From the NCBI GenBank assembly GCA_029862045.1, contig JAOTYE010000017.1, positions 1-64,000 on the forward strand: a stretch of DNA of 64,000 bases, written 5' to 3'. The notes under the pieces are model-generated. The model worked only from the letters and a program-made list of their open reading frames with translations, was not told the DNA's origin and did not search any database. A program made the position numbers and the translations under genes. Below are positions 33,386 through 42,819 of this stretch, one piece after another (positions within the stretch are counted from its first letter, which is position 1; every line of letters begins with the position of its first letter). This stretch comes from Gammaproteobacteria bacterium (GTDB taxonomy: Bacteria; Pseudomonadota; Gammaproteobacteria; Steroidobacterales; Woeseiaceae).

Positions 33386-36300
33386 GTGCTGAAATTTTTT
33401 CGAATAGGTTTGTGGGTGCTGGCAGTCATGATTGTGCTGACCGCCGGGCTATTCACTTATCTTCGAAGCGCGGACTTGAGTGTCTACGAAGATCAGATCG
33501 AAGCCTTCCTTTCTGACAAGATCGGTCATCGATTGGAGATCGACGGACGGTTCGAACTGCAGGTCCGTAATCTAACCGGTCTGACGGCAGAGGATGTCAC
33601 GCTGTCAAATAGCGATTGGCCCTCCGAACAAGCAATCGTGAAAGTTGGCCACGTTTCAATCACGATCGATCTCTGGTCGCTAATTCGCGGTCCCTTGATC
33701 ATCGAGGAACTCGACGTGCGCGACATCAGGGCGTACCTCGAGCGTGATGCCGAAGGGCAGGCCAACTGGATGACGGGCAGGCCGGTCAGCGCTAAGGCTA
33801 ACGAACTCGATACGGAGCTGATCGCGTTCAGGGATGTCAATATTGAAAGCGTGCAGATTCTCTACGTCGACCCGGCACGCCGCCTGCCGCTCGACATTTC
33901 AATCGAGCAACTGGTCGTCAGTCCGGATGAGAACGACATCCTCGATCTCGACCTCCAGGGTGCAGTGAACGAATTGCCACTGTGGGCCGATGGCAAACTC
34001 GGTCCATGGCAGAACCTGCTCGAGGGTAAGGACCTAACGGCCGATCTCGATATGACGTTGAGTCAGGTTCGACTGGCAGTGACGGGATCCGCCGAAGACA
34101 TGCGGACTCTTGCAGGGGTGGAGGCAACGATCGATTGGAGCGGCCCATCGATCGGTCGTGTCACTGACCGCTTGGGCTTGCCACCGTTTGCTGAGGGGCC
34201 ATTTAAGGTCGAGGGTCGGCTGCGTAAACTCGGTAGCGGAAACCAGGTCAGGCTCGAAGGAATTTTTGGTGAAATTAATGTCTTGGTGAGCGGTTCCGTC
34301 GATAGCCTGCGGAATCCAAGCGATACGGCACTCGACTTCAGTGTTACCGGGCCGAATACGCAGCGTGTCGCTGAGCTGCTCGGCATTGATGGTGCGCCCG
34401 CCGTTCCGTATCAGATTACGGGCGATTTCAGCCAGCATGGCCGTCGGCTCGCTTTCAACGGAACACGCGCACAACTTGGTGAGAATTCAGTTGCTTTCGA
34501 CGGCTGGGTGGATTCTGGGCGTGCCCCGCGTGACCTCGATGTAACGATCGATGCAGCGGGCCCGGACTTCTCGGTGTTTGGACCGTTCATCGGCGTTGAC
34601 GGTGTGCCCGCGGAGGCGTTTGATATCGAGGGCCGGATTGGGAAGACCGGCAGCGATTGGCGATTTGACGATGTCACGGCGACAGTTGGCGCCAACCGCC
34701 TCGTCGCAACCGGGTCGATCAGCGGGGATGATGATACCGAGATCGTCTTCAGCGCGGTCGGGCCCGACAACTCTTTCCTGCATGCAATGACCGGTTTGGA
34801 AGGTCTGCCGGCACGGCCGTACAACGTTAGTGCGCGTATCAGACCGGATCGAAGCGGCGTTCAACTGAAAGACGCCAGCGCTTTATTCGGTGAGCACCGC
34901 ATTGACGTCGATGGCATCGTCGCTACTCGTAAAGGATTCGTTGGTACGCGGCTGGACGTTCGCGCCAGCGGGCCCGAGCTGCGTAATGTGGCGTTATTGA
35001 CCGGGCTACTGTACGTGCCTGGGGGATCCTACGAGGTGACCGGCGGGCTCGAGATCGATCGCGCTGGTCTCGTCGTGACCGATCTAACCGCGTCAGTGCA
35101 CGATATGAAGGGGTCGGCCAATGGCAGGGTTGGCCTTGGCGACAATCTCGGCGATTTCGACGTCACTGTCTCGGCGCACGGCCCCAACTTTGCAGGTCTG
35201 GCCAATTTCGATTGGATGCAGCGATTGTCTGGCGAATCGTTCTCTATCACCGGGCGCGGAAAGCGCCGCGGCAAGCATTACGAACTCAATTCGGTCGATG
35301 TATCGATCGGGACACTACAGGCCTATCTCGAGGGTTCCGTCGAAAAGGATGGTTTTTCCGCAGATGTGCTCGTTCGTGGTGTTGCCGATAGCCCGGATGT
35401 ACTCGGGAAGTTGTTAGGGTCCAGTGAAATGCCCGACGGTGCGTTGGCCGCCAACGCTCAGTTAAGGTTTGGTCAAGGCGAACTGGAGCTGACTGATAGC
35501 GAACTTAAAGTAGGCGATTACATGTTGATTGCCAACGGCACACTGAGCTTTAAACCGTTGTCGAACGACAGCGACCTCAGGTTCTCTGCGTCGGGCCCGA
35601 ATCTGGACCAAATCGGCAGGGCGTTCGGGTTGGACGTATTTCCAGCCAAGCCGTTTACGGTGGCGGGAGAGTTTAGTGGCACGCCCAGCGGTTTTGCGAT
35701 GCGAGACTTTATCGCTACGATTGGCAGCAATGATGTGAACGGTACGTTCACGGCCGACCTTCGCGATAAACCCGACATCACAGGCACGCTCTCTTCCAAT
35801 TTCCTCGACTTAACCGAACGATTGCAGCAGGCGACCGAACAATTGGAAAATGACGACGCCGAACCGGACGAATTGCTATTCCCGGACGAGCCGTTGAAAC
35901 CAGAGTGGCTCGATTTTGCAGATGCCGACTTTGACGTCAACGTAGGCAAACTGAAGGTTAACCAGACCAGCGTTAACGATTTTCACGTAAGGCTGCAGCT
36001 AAGTGACGGAAGTCTGACTATCGCTCCATTGTCGTTTCGTGACGCGGAGGGTCGCATGGACGGGTCACTGGAACTTCGACCGCAGAACGGCGACTACGAG
36101 CTCATCGCGTCGGCGTCCCTGGAGAATCTGCGCCTGGGACTGCTCGGATCAGGCGAACAGGACATGTTGCGACGCCCGCCGCTGAACGGCACGTTTGAGT
36201 TACGCGGTGCCGGGAATTCGATACACCAGATCATGGTGTCATCCAGTGGTCGGCTGTCGATGCGACATGGCTCTGGCCAGATACCCAATCAGTCGTCCCG

Positions 36301-36748
36301 GTTATTTGGCGACCTCATCTTGGAAGTACTGCGAATTTTCAATCCCCTTAAAACGGAGAGCGAGTTTCGCAATTTCGACTGTGGCATCTACGACGTAATG
36401 ATCGACGACGGGGTCGCAACGATCGAGGATTTCGATATTCAGACCGATGCTCTGACGACATTGGCGTCGGGCAGCGTCAGCTTCGACACAGAGCGCGTCG
36501 ATATTTCTATTCGGGCCAAGCCGCGTGAGGGCATTGGTATTAGTATCGGTGGTCTCGCGAATTCGTTCGTCAAGGTCGGCGGCACGCTGCGGGCGCCGAA
36601 ACTAGTACTCGACGCCAAGGGAACAGCCGCAACCACCGGCGCAGCTGTTGCGACGGGTGGATTGTCGATTCTCGCCAAGGGTCTGATGGATCGCCTTTCG
36701 GCCGCTGCCGACATTTGCGCGCAGGATGAGGCCAACGAAGAGGACTAG
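33386..36748 (+). CDS. AsmA-family protein
   Basis: This 1120-residue protein has one N-terminal helix (about 8-28) and a long periplasmic part built of repeated beta strands. The AsmA signature ends the domain near residues 1000-1060, with YDVMIDDGVATIEDFDIQTDALTTLASGSVSF. AsmA-like proteins (TamB, YhdP, AsmA) are thought to bridge the inner and outer membranes and move phospholipids. This one is a large member of that group. The repeated blocks start VTGPNT and ISGDDD. It starts with GTG. Its 3' end overlaps the TAXI gene on the other strand by 4 bases. Confidence 0.85.
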   Translation: MLKFFRIGLWVLAVMIVLTAGLFTYLRSADLSVYEDQIEAFLSDKIGHRLEIDGRFELQVRNLTGLTAEDVTLSNSDWPSEQAIVKVGHVSITIDLWSLIRGPLIIEELDVRDIRAYLERDAEGQANWMTGRPVSAKANELDTELIAFRDVNIESVQILYVDPARRLPLDISIEQLVVSPDENDILDLDLQGAVNELPLWADGKLGPWQNLLEGKDLTADLDMTLSQVRLAVTGSAEDMRTLAGVEATIDWSGPSIGRVTDRLGLPPFAEGPFKVEGRLRKLGSGNQVRLEGIFGEINVLVSGSVDSLRNPSDTALDFSVTGPNTQRVAELLGIDGAPAVPYQITGDFSQHGRRLAFNGTRAQLGENSVAFDGWVDSGRAPRDLDVTIDAAGPDFSVFGPFIGVDGVPAEAFDIEGRIGKTGSDWRFDDVTATVGANRLVATGSISGDDDTEIVFSAVGPDNSFLHAMTGLEGLPARPYNVSARIRPDRSGVQLKDASALFGEHRIDVDGIVATRKGFVGTRLDVRASGPELRNVALLTGLLYVPGGSYEVTGGLEIDRAGLVVTDLTASVHDMKGSANGRVGLGDNLGDFDVTVSAHGPNFAGLANFDWMQRLSGESFSITGRGKRRGKHYELNSVDVSIGTLQAYLEGSVEKDGFSADVLVRGVADSPDVLGKLLGSSEMPDGALAANAQLRFGQGELELTDSELKVGDYMLIANGTLSFKPLSNDSDLRFSASGPNLDQIGRAFGLDVFPAKPFTVAGEFSGTPSGFAMRDFIATIGSNDVNGTFTADLRDKPDITGTLSSNFLDLTERLQQATEQLENDDAEPDELLFPDEPLKPEWLDFADADFDVNVGKLKVNQTSVNDFHVRLQLSDGSLTIAPLSFRDAEGRMDGSLELRPQNGDYELIASASLENLRLGLLGSGEQDMLRRPPLNGTFELRGAGNSIHQIMVSSSGRLSMRHGSGQIPNQSSRLFGDLILEVLRIFNPLKTESEFRNFDCGIYDVMIDDGVATIEDFDIQTDALTTLASGSVSFDTERVDISIRAKPREGIGISIGGLANSFVKVGGTLRAPKLVLDAKGTAATTGAAVATGGLSILAKGLMDRLSAAADICAQDEANEED

Positions 36749-37992
36749 GCGTCGGACAGGTGATCGTCGATGCCGGCGGCGCCGAGTTGCCGCAGCACAT
36801 CATTCGACAGCGTAATGAAGATCCGAAAGCTCTCGTCAGCGGCCAGTTTCTCGTCGACCAGCAGGTCGAACGCCTCATTTTGCAGCTCCCGGACTTTCAC
36901 GATCGCTTGCTGGCGCTCTGCCGGGTCATTCGAATCTTTGATAGTTCTACGAACATCGATTGTGGCCGCGTAAAACCGGTCGATGCGGTTCTTGCGCCGT
37001 ACTCTGAAAATTCGAACGACAGCGATGAATGCGCTGCCCAGCGCCACGATCAGAGTGACGCCTACTTCGGCAACGCCTGAATAGCGCTCGTAGACCGTCG
37101 GTGCGGATCGCTGCAGGTAGGCCTGTGTTCCGGGATGTAGTATGAATCGGGACCGGCTCGCATCGAAGTCCTCGGATAGCTGCTGAAACAGCCCGGGACG
37201 CTTCGCGGCCAATGCCGGGCGCAGTCTCAGGATATCGTGGATCAGGTCGTAAACAACGGAGCTGTCAAGGTTGTTTCTCGTGACCAGAATCTTGTCGACG
37301 GCGATCGTAACAATAGGATCTGGAGTAGCGTCACCGTACGTGCCCATCGGGATGACAAACGGCCGAAAATTAGGATTTAGCAACACGGCGGCATCGACGA
37401 TGCCCCCGGCGCCTACGTCGTCGGGTGTTCCTATCGAAGACAAGACCAGATCTGGAAAGTTTGCGATTTGTTCGGGTGATATCGGCGCGAAAACAACCAC
37501 GACGTCTGCCATCTCGCTTGTATTGCTTATATATCGATACTCGTCATCCTCAAGACCGATGCGCTCTACGATGCGTTCGAAGATGAGCCGTGAGGCGGAC
37601 CCTTCCGTCCCTGCGAAAACCGCTGCGTCGCGTAACAATTCCGGGCCAGCAAGCGCATCGTTTCCTGCGCGACGCGCAATGTGCAGGACGGTTGGATACA
37701 GCGGCATGACTGTTGCGATGTCTCGACGAAATGCCAGGTTGTTCGAGACGAGCGCGATATCGGCCGCACCTGACGCGATCGCATCCAGCGCCGCTTCTTC
37801 AGATAGCGGTTCTTCGGTCAGTCGGACTCGGGTCAGCACCCGTTCGCTCTCGAACAGCTCACCGAGATCCTCGACGATACTGCGATCGATCGGGCTGGAT
37901 GGCGTAACGAGTATGAGTTCGTGTGGGCTTCGTTCACAGGCCTCGAGCGCGGCGAGGCAAGTCACGACCAGGAGTATTCGGGTCATCTGCAT
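36745..37992 (-). CDS. Orphan TAXI-type solute-binding receptor with C-terminal membrane helix
   Basis: This 415-residue lipoprotein-type protein has lipobox LEAC (Cys 19). A TAXI-like (NMT1_3) periplasmic binding domain spans about residues 25-300, with LAxTPSSP, ASGAADIALVSN and GTEGSASRLIFERI. A membrane helix (about 322-342) and a helical cytoplasmic-looking tail of about 70 residues follow. Normal TAXI receptors feed TRAP transporters and lack this tail, and no TRAP permease (DctQM or fused) lies nearby. It is thus a sensor or adaptor rather than a clear transporter receptor. ATG 37992 is taken, as the upstream GTG adds six residues only. Confidence 0.8.
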   Translation of the reverse strand: MQMTRILLVVTCLAALEACERSPHELILVTPSSPIDRSIVEDLGELFESERVLTRVRLTEEPLSEEAALDAIASGAADIALVSNNLAFRRDIATVMPLYPTVLHIARRAGNDALAGPELLRDAAVFAGTEGSASRLIFERIVERIGLEDDEYRYISNTSEMADVVVVFAPISPEQIANFPDLVLSSIGTPDDVGAGGIVDAAVLLNPNFRPFVIPMGTYGDATPDPIVTIAVDKILVTRNNLDSSVVYDLIHDILRLRPALAAKRPGLFQQLSEDFDASRSRFILHPGTQAYLQRSAPTVYERYSGVAEVGVTLIVALGSAFIAVVRIFRVRRKNRIDRFYAATIDVRRTIKDSNDPAERQQAIVKVRELQNEAFDLLVDEKLAADESFRIFITLSNDVLRQLGAAGIDDHLSDA

Positions 37993-38072
37993 AATGATTG
38001 GCGAATCCACCGCAGGTTAGGATACGCTCGATACTACCCAACATGACCACGTCCAGACCACAGGTATTTAGC

Positions 38073-39101
38073 ATGACACGAACAACAGCGGCCCTGATTG
38101 CGGCGCTTATGGGTATTTCCATGCCCGTCATTGCGGCAGACAAGACGGATATCTTGACATTCATCAACGGTGACCACCTGACGGGCGAAGTAAAGTCGCT
38201 GGAGCGTGGTCGGTTGCGCTTTAATACAGATGCAACCGGTACGATTTCGATCGAGTGGGATGATGTCGCTTTTCTGAAAAGCGATCAGAACATCCAGGTG
38301 GAGACGGAGAACGGTGTTCGCTACCTTGGCCATCTGTCCGCCTCGACCGACGAAAAACAGATCATCGTGGAGACGGGCTCTGGCCCTGTTGGTCTTGAAA
38401 CCGATCGTGTCATATTGATGACACCGATCGAAGAACGCGGCCTGGATCGGTTGGATGGCGACATATCGGCCGGCTATAATTTAGCGAAAGCTGACAACGT
38501 CACATCGACTCATCTTGCGATTGATCTGAACCACCGAACTGAAGCTCGAATCCTTAGTTTGGAGTTTGACTCATTACTTACCGACAGTAGTACGAACGAA
38601 CCGAGTCAGGACATTAGTCTGGATCTGGACTGGACGCGCCTATTGGCGAATCGATGGCTGGCTGGCGGTTTCATTTCTTTTGACCGGAACGATGAGCTTG
38701 GCCTCGATCTGCGAACCACGATCGGTGCTGGCGGTGGCCGGATACTACGACAGTCGAACAACAGTGCATTATCACTCATTGGTGGTTTGCAAGTGAGCCG
38801 GGAAGATGTGGGTGCAGATGTTTCGGACGAGAATTTTCTTGAGGCATTTGCCACGTTGCAATGGGACTGGTTTCAATACGATACGCCGGAACTGGACCTG
38901 ACGACGTCACTGCAGATTATTCCAAACCTTACCGATTCGGGAGAATACCGCGGTGAATTCAAGATCGAAGTCAAATGGGAAATTATTGAGGATTTGTTCT
39001 GGTCCTTAACGATCAACGACAGCTACGATAGCAAGGCGGAATTAACCGGTGGCGAGAAAAATGACTACAGCATCATCACGTCACTTGGCTGGGACTTCTG
39101 A
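38073..39101 (+). CDS. DUF481-family outer-membrane protein
   Basis: This 342-residue exported protein has a signal peptide (cleavage after MPVIAADK, near residue 22). A short beta domain (about 23-125, TFINGDHLTGEVKSLERG) is followed by the DUF481 barrel (about 130-342). The barrel begins LDGDISAGYNLAKADN and ends DYSIITSLGWDF with a terminal Phe. ATG 38073 is chosen for its clean signal peptide; ATG 38043 is the alternative. DUF481 proteins (YdiY-like) are outer-membrane barrels of unknown role, sometimes acid-induced. It is divergent from the TAXI gene with 80 bases between. Confidence 0.83.
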   Translation: MTRTTAALIAALMGISMPVIAADKTDILTFINGDHLTGEVKSLERGRLRFNTDATGTISIEWDDVAFLKSDQNIQVETENGVRYLGHLSASTDEKQIIVETGSGPVGLETDRVILMTPIEERGLDRLDGDISAGYNLAKADNVTSTHLAIDLNHRTEARILSLEFDSLLTDSSTNEPSQDISLDLDWTRLLANRWLAGGFISFDRNDELGLDLRTTIGAGGGRILRQSNNSALSLIGGLQVSREDVGADVSDENFLEAFATLQWDWFQYDTPELDLTTSLQIIPNLTDSGEYRGEFKIEVKWEIIEDLFWSLTINDSYDSKAELTGGEKNDYSIITSLGWDF

Positions 39102-39107
39102 GTGTCG

Positions 39108-39725
39108 CTATTTGCCGATCAGGTTGTCGCGGTCCAAGCGGTTAACAATGGTTGCGGCCGTTTCGTCGATAAGCAGGCCCAGATTGGTTTCGCCTTTGCT
39201 TGAAGATTCCATCGACCAGACGATTTCCTCAGTTGCTGCGCTATATAACTCCGTGGCCAGGGCGACGTCGGTCTTGAGATCGATCGAACCAGGGTTCTTG
39301 TAGTCGGTGTAGTCGTACCGGAACAGGTTGACGAGCCTGCCGCCAATCGGCGTTGCATCAATCTCCTCTCTGTCCTTTTGTACTTTCGCGTCGGTCTGTG
39401 TTGCCAGTACTCGAGTCACCAGCATGGCATCGAAGTTACCGGACTGCACGGCAGTGCGGATATTGTCCGGTGTGATCGGCTTGTTACCAGCAACGACTGA
39501 GTGGTAAGTGCTCGCGGAAGCACCTTTCCTTCTTAGCTCCGAAACGGTCGCCCTTTCGAACTGGGCACGCGCGTTATAGTCAACAGCCACACCAATCACA
39601 AGGAAATTGGAAAACGACGCTTCTCGCATGTCGGGACGAGAGTCGGTGCTGGTTGCGGCGCAGCCGCTTGCGAGAAGAGAGGCGAAGGTGAATGTGAATA
39701 GAACCTTTCGGGATAATGCGGTCAA
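39108..39725 (-). CDS. Predicted lipoprotein, paralogue of the one at 4457-5086
   Basis: This 205-residue lipoprotein has a lipobox in ASGC (Cys 22). The TTG start at 39725 is chosen because AGGAG lies six bases upstream and it gives a good signal sequence; longer frames have a non-signal extension. It shares its layout with the 4457-5086 product: ATxLYS, then VWSMES, then a C-terminal DETAATIVNRLDRDNLIG block. Both have the DAMLVTRV/DAVLVTQL segment. The family is not named. It is convergent with the DUF481 gene (6 bases between stops) and divergent from the DUF3313 gene at 39824. Confidence 0.7.
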   Translation of the reverse strand: MTALSRKVLFTFTFASLLASGCAATSTDSRPDMREASFSNFLVIGVAVDYNARAQFERATVSELRRKGASASTYHSVVAGNKPITPDNIRTAVQSGNFDAMLVTRVLATQTDAKVQKDREEIDATPIGGRLVNLFRYDYTDYKNPGSIDLKTDVALATELYSAATEEIVWSMESSSKGETNLGLLIDETAATIVNRLDRDNLIGK

Positions 39726-39760
39726 ACCAATCTCCTGGTTACATTTGGAAACACAATAGG

Positions 39761-39788
39761 TTGTTTGATTCGCGTAGAATCCTATACT
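39761..39788 (+). promoter_or_regulatory. Sigma-70-type promoter for the DUF3313 lipoprotein
   Basis: TTGTTT (39761-39766) and TATACT (39783-39788) are 16 bases apart; the -10 matches five of six positions. The start would be near 39795, 29 bases before the ATG at 39824, leaving room for the GGGGAG ribosome-binding site. It sits in the gap between divergent genes. Confidence 0.45.
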
Positions 39789-39823
39789 ACTGGCCACGTA
39801 ATATTAAGAACAGGGGAGCACAC

Positions 39824-40519
39824 ATGAAAGACGAGCGAATTTTTGCCCAGATCGGCATTGGCGGGCTCACACTCTTGGCATTGGGACTCGCGGGATGTGC
39901 GGCATCGACGCCGACGATCGACACGAGTCCGGAGGCCGAGCTCACGTATGATGGCCTGCATCCATTAAAAGGTACCAGAGCCGACGCAGCTTGGGTAAGG
40001 CCGGGATCGGACATCTCTCAATACTCGAAAATCGTGCTGCAGGGCGTCGGCGTCGAATATCGCCCGGGTGGTGAGTCCGGTAGAACCTTCCACGACAGAG
40101 CACAAGGTGGTCCTTTCGAAGTCACGCCCAAGCAAAGGGAGAATTTCGAAAGAGTCGTGAGCGAGGCGTTCCGCGAGGAACTCGCACGGAGTGAGCAATT
40201 CGAGCTCGTGGAGGAAGCGGGCCCTGAAGTTTTACTAATTATAGGCGGGTTGGTTGACGTTGTTTCTTACGTGCCACCTGAGCCCGCCGGCATGGCGGAG
40301 ATCTATCTAAGCAGAGTCGCGGAAGCGACGCTCGTGCTGGAAATTCGTGACTCGATCACTCAGGCGACACTGGCCCGTGTGGTGGACAGACGTGCCGCAG
40401 AGCGTGCCTTCGAAATGACGCAGTCAAACAGGGTTAACAACAAGTCCGAGGTCCGTCGTTTGGCCAATACCTGGGCGCGATTGTTGCGTACCCGTCTGGA
40501 CGAACTCGCTTCACGGTAG
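39824..40519 (+). CDS. DUF3313-type lipoprotein
   Basis: This 231-residue lipoprotein has lipobox LAGC (Cys 25). The mature part matches the DUF3313 layout: DGLHPLKGTRADAAWVRPGSDISQYSKIVLQGVGVEYRP, then an FERVVSEAFREEL helix, then a beta-rich segment with DVVSYVPPEP. The end is RLANTWARLLRTRLDELA. DUF3313 proteins are envelope lipoproteins of unknown function. AGGGGAG precedes the ATG. It is convergent with the related gene at 40541-41167, 21 bases apart, which suggests a local duplication. Confidence 0.82.
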   Translation: MKDERIFAQIGIGGLTLLALGLAGCAASTPTIDTSPEAELTYDGLHPLKGTRADAAWVRPGSDISQYSKIVLQGVGVEYRPGGESGRTFHDRAQGGPFEVTPKQRENFERVVSEAFREELARSEQFELVEEAGPEVLLIIGGLVDVVSYVPPEPAGMAEIYLSRVAEATLVLEIRDSITQATLARVVDRRAAERAFEMTQSNRVNNKSEVRRLANTWARLLRTRLDELASR

Positions 40520-40540
40520 CAGCAGCAGCCGCCTGGTCGT

Positions 40541-41167
40541 TCAGTGGCCGAGATTCTGGTCGAGGAACTGACGAAATAGCGCCGCCCAATTTTGGGCGGC
40601 GGCTTCGACACTGCTCCAGTCGGTGGTAACGCCTTCAGCTGTCGCGAATGTCGGCGTCTGAGCGCTGTCGGCCGCACGAGCGAGGACAGTGCCGGACTCG
40701 GAGTCGCTCAACTCCATCAGGAATAGGAGCTCGCCCTTCGACGCGATATCGCGCAGCTCCTCGCGTACGCTCATCAGACTGCCTTCGCCGGGATCCCGGA
40801 AATCAATAAGCGTAGCCTGCACTGTCATAGTAGTCGGGCCGGCCGTATCGACGATTGCGTAACCTTGCAGCTCACTAAGAAACGCGTTACGAAATATCTG
40901 CCGGATGCGCTGCGTATCTTCGGGTGGCGTATACGAGTTCTGCGGGAAGAAGATACCCATATCCTCAGCGTGCAGGCGGTCGTACTTGCTGAAGTCGGCG
41001 TTACTGGCAATGTAGGCCGCTTCGACCTTGGTATCTTGAGGGACATTAAAACTCTGCGTCTCGACGGTCGTACAACCGGATAAGGCCATAGAAACAAATA
41101 CAAATGCCCGGATCGACCAGGCCGATCGGGTGTCGCTCTTGCATGTTGGGTGATCGGGCGTCAACAT
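40541..41167 (-). CDS. DUF3313-like lipoprotein
   Basis: This 208-residue lipoprotein has a lipobox in ALSGC (Cys 32) after a long basic N region. It has the same mature layout as the product at 39824-40519: VEAAYIASNADFSKYDRLHAEDMGIFF, then QIFRNAFLSELQGY, then a beta segment, and VEAAAQNWAALFRQFLDQ at the end. The pair is likely paralogous and convergent, sharing the 21 bases between stops. The function is unknown. The ATG at 41167 is the first start; shorter starts would lose part of the signal. Confidence 0.75.
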   Translation of the reverse strand: MLTPDHPTCKSDTRSAWSIRAFVFVSMALSGCTTVETQSFNVPQDTKVEAAYIASNADFSKYDRLHAEDMGIFFPQNSYTPPEDTQRIRQIFRNAFLSELQGYAIVDTAGPTTMTVQATLIDFRDPGEGSLMSVREELRDIASKGELLFLMELSDSESGTVLARAADSAQTPTFATAEGVTTDWSSVEAAAQNWAALFRQFLDQNLGH

Positions 41168-41267
41168 CGAATTGGTCCTTTTTCGTAAAGCCAGAGAACT
41201 GCTATCGGGTTTGGCAGTCTACCCCAACAATGGTTCCCGTTTCGATTTCCCGGCTGGAGTATTTCTA

Positions 41268-41768
41268 ATGAGGCACAACACGATTCGACAATTGTTGACG
41301 GTACTCGCAATTCTTGGCAGTACAGCTGCCCTTGGGCAGAACACCGGCTCGAGCGTCCTGGAAAATCAGGAGCTCGCAAATGCGCGTAACCTGTTGCAGG
41401 CGGGCCGTGCTGAAATCATTCGCGAGGATCTGCGACTGACTGACGAGGAGTCTGCAGGGTTCTGGCCGGTCTACGACAAATACCATGCAGAAATAATGGT
41501 CGTCCGCGACCGGCAGGCAAAGATAATCGCTGGATTTCTCATCACCTATCGCAAAGGTGCTCTTGACGAGGAGTATGCGACGGGCCTGATCAAAGGGCAT
41601 TTCGAAACAAAGGGCGATTTACTCAAAATCCAGACAAAGTTCCTGCGTCAGTTCCGCAAGGTGCTGCCGGAACTCAAGGTTGTTCGTTTCTATCAACTCG
41701 AGAACAAAATGGATGCGGAGATCGACGCTCAGCTGGCTCTGTTCGTGCCGCTTGTAGAGGCGATGTAG
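41268..41768 (+). CDS. Small exported helical protein
   Basis: This 166-residue protein has a signal peptide (MRHNTIRQLLTVLAILGSTAALGQ). The mature part is mostly helical: a short acidic helix, then LTDEESAGFWPVYDKYHAE, then long charged helices rich in Lys and Leu. The DEExxxFWPxYxxY segment recurs in several periplasmic helical proteins with a Spy-like length, so this is a distant periplasmic helical family. I cannot give it a firm name. GGAG lies ten bases before the ATG at 41268. It is divergent from the DUF3313-like gene and 108 bases before PPK2. Confidence 0.65.
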   Translation: MRHNTIRQLLTVLAILGSTAALGQNTGSSVLENQELANARNLLQAGRAEIIREDLRLTDEESAGFWPVYDKYHAEIMVVRDRQAKIIAGFLITYRKGALDEEYATGLIKGHFETKGDLLKIQTKFLRQFRKVLPELKVVRFYQLENKMDAEIDAQLALFVPLVEAM

Positions 41769-41876
41769 TACACAAAACCCGCATGAACCGGCCAAATAGG
41801 CACTTTTGCGTATTACGCATTGTTAGCGATGAGCGGAAAATTAGGTAGGATTGTGTCTTCGAGAGAGGGGATCATC

Positions 41877-42812
41877 ATGACTGACGGAAAAGTAGACGCT
41901 GCGGGCAAGGCGCCATTGCGATCAGTGCAGACAAAACGCGAGCAAAAAACCGATGGTGGTTCGGCCGCGCATGCTCTGGGTAAGATGCGGCATAGCCCCG
42001 AAATGATCCGCGAGTTGTTTCGCACCGGACAATACCCTTACAAGACCAAGATTCGTACGTCAGCCTACAACCAGCACAAAGCGGAGCTGCAGGTCGAGCT
42101 TCTCAAGGTGCAGAACTGGGTCAAGCAAACCGGGCAGAAAATCGTCGTCATATGTGAGGGCCGCGATGCGGCCGGCAAGGGTGGCACGATCAAACGATTC
42201 ATGGAGCATCTCAATCCTCGCGCAGCGCGCGTTGTGGCACTCGAAAAACCGACCGAACATGAATTGGGGCAGTGGTATTTCCAACGCTACGTCGACAGTT
42301 TGCCGACCAGGGGCGAGATGGTGTTTTTTGATCGCTCCTGGTACAACCGCGCCGGTGTCGAGCGAGTCATGGGTTTCTGCAGCTCGCTCGAATATCTCGA
42401 ATTCATGCGCCAGGTGCCCGATCTGGAACGTATGCTGGTCCGCTCAGGCATAAAGATGTTCAAGTACTGGTTTTCCGTCACGCACGAAGAACAGAAGCGC
42501 CGTTTCGAATCACGCCAGGCCGATCCGCTAAAGCAGTGGAAGCTGAGTCCGATTGACGAACAGTCGCGTGACAAGTGGGACGAGTACACCGAGGCGAAAG
42601 AGGCGATGTTCTTTTATACGGATACGGGAGATGCGCCCTGGGTTGTCATCAAGTCCGACGACAAAAAACGCGCACGCCTGAATTGCATGCAGCATTTTCT
42701 CGCGCACCTCGACTATCCCGACAAGAACAAACACGTTGTGCACGGTCCGGATCCACTAATCGTCGGTACGCCTTCCCAGGTCATCGAGAAGGACCGTCAC
42801 CTCTGGGGTTGA
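41877..42812 (+). CDS. ppk2: Polyphosphate kinase 2 (PPK2), class I type
   Basis: This 311-residue cytoplasmic enzyme uses polyphosphate to phosphorylate a nucleoside diphosphate, usually ADP or GDP. Walker A is GRDAAGKGG (95-103), the lid-type Walker B is FFDRSWYNRAGVE (150-162), and the RxxxRxxxQ segments near 205-225 close the active site. A disordered N-terminal stretch of about 45 residues precedes the domain. One PPK2 domain indicates the single-domain class I type. ATG 41877 is preceded by GAGAGGGG; upstream frames lack a signal or conserved sequence. It is convergent with the barrel gene at 42820-43746. Confidence 0.92.
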   Translation: MTDGKVDAAGKAPLRSVQTKREQKTDGGSAAHALGKMRHSPEMIRELFRTGQYPYKTKIRTSAYNQHKAELQVELLKVQNWVKQTGQKIVVICEGRDAAGKGGTIKRFMEHLNPRAARVVALEKPTEHELGQWYFQRYVDSLPTRGEMVFFDRSWYNRAGVERVMGFCSSLEYLEFMRQVPDLERMLVRSGIKMFKYWFSVTHEEQKRRFESRQADPLKQWKLSPIDEQSRDKWDEYTEAKEAMFFYTDTGDAPWVVIKSDDKKRARLNCMQHFLAHLDYPDKNKHVVHGPDPLIVGTPSQVIEKDRHLWG

Positions 42813-42819
42813 TGTCTTG

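Noticed and set aside
37271-38020. Plus-strand frame of 249 codons opposite the TAXI gene
   Set aside because: Low-complexity Ser/Thr/Arg-rich shadow of the TAXI gene on the other strand.
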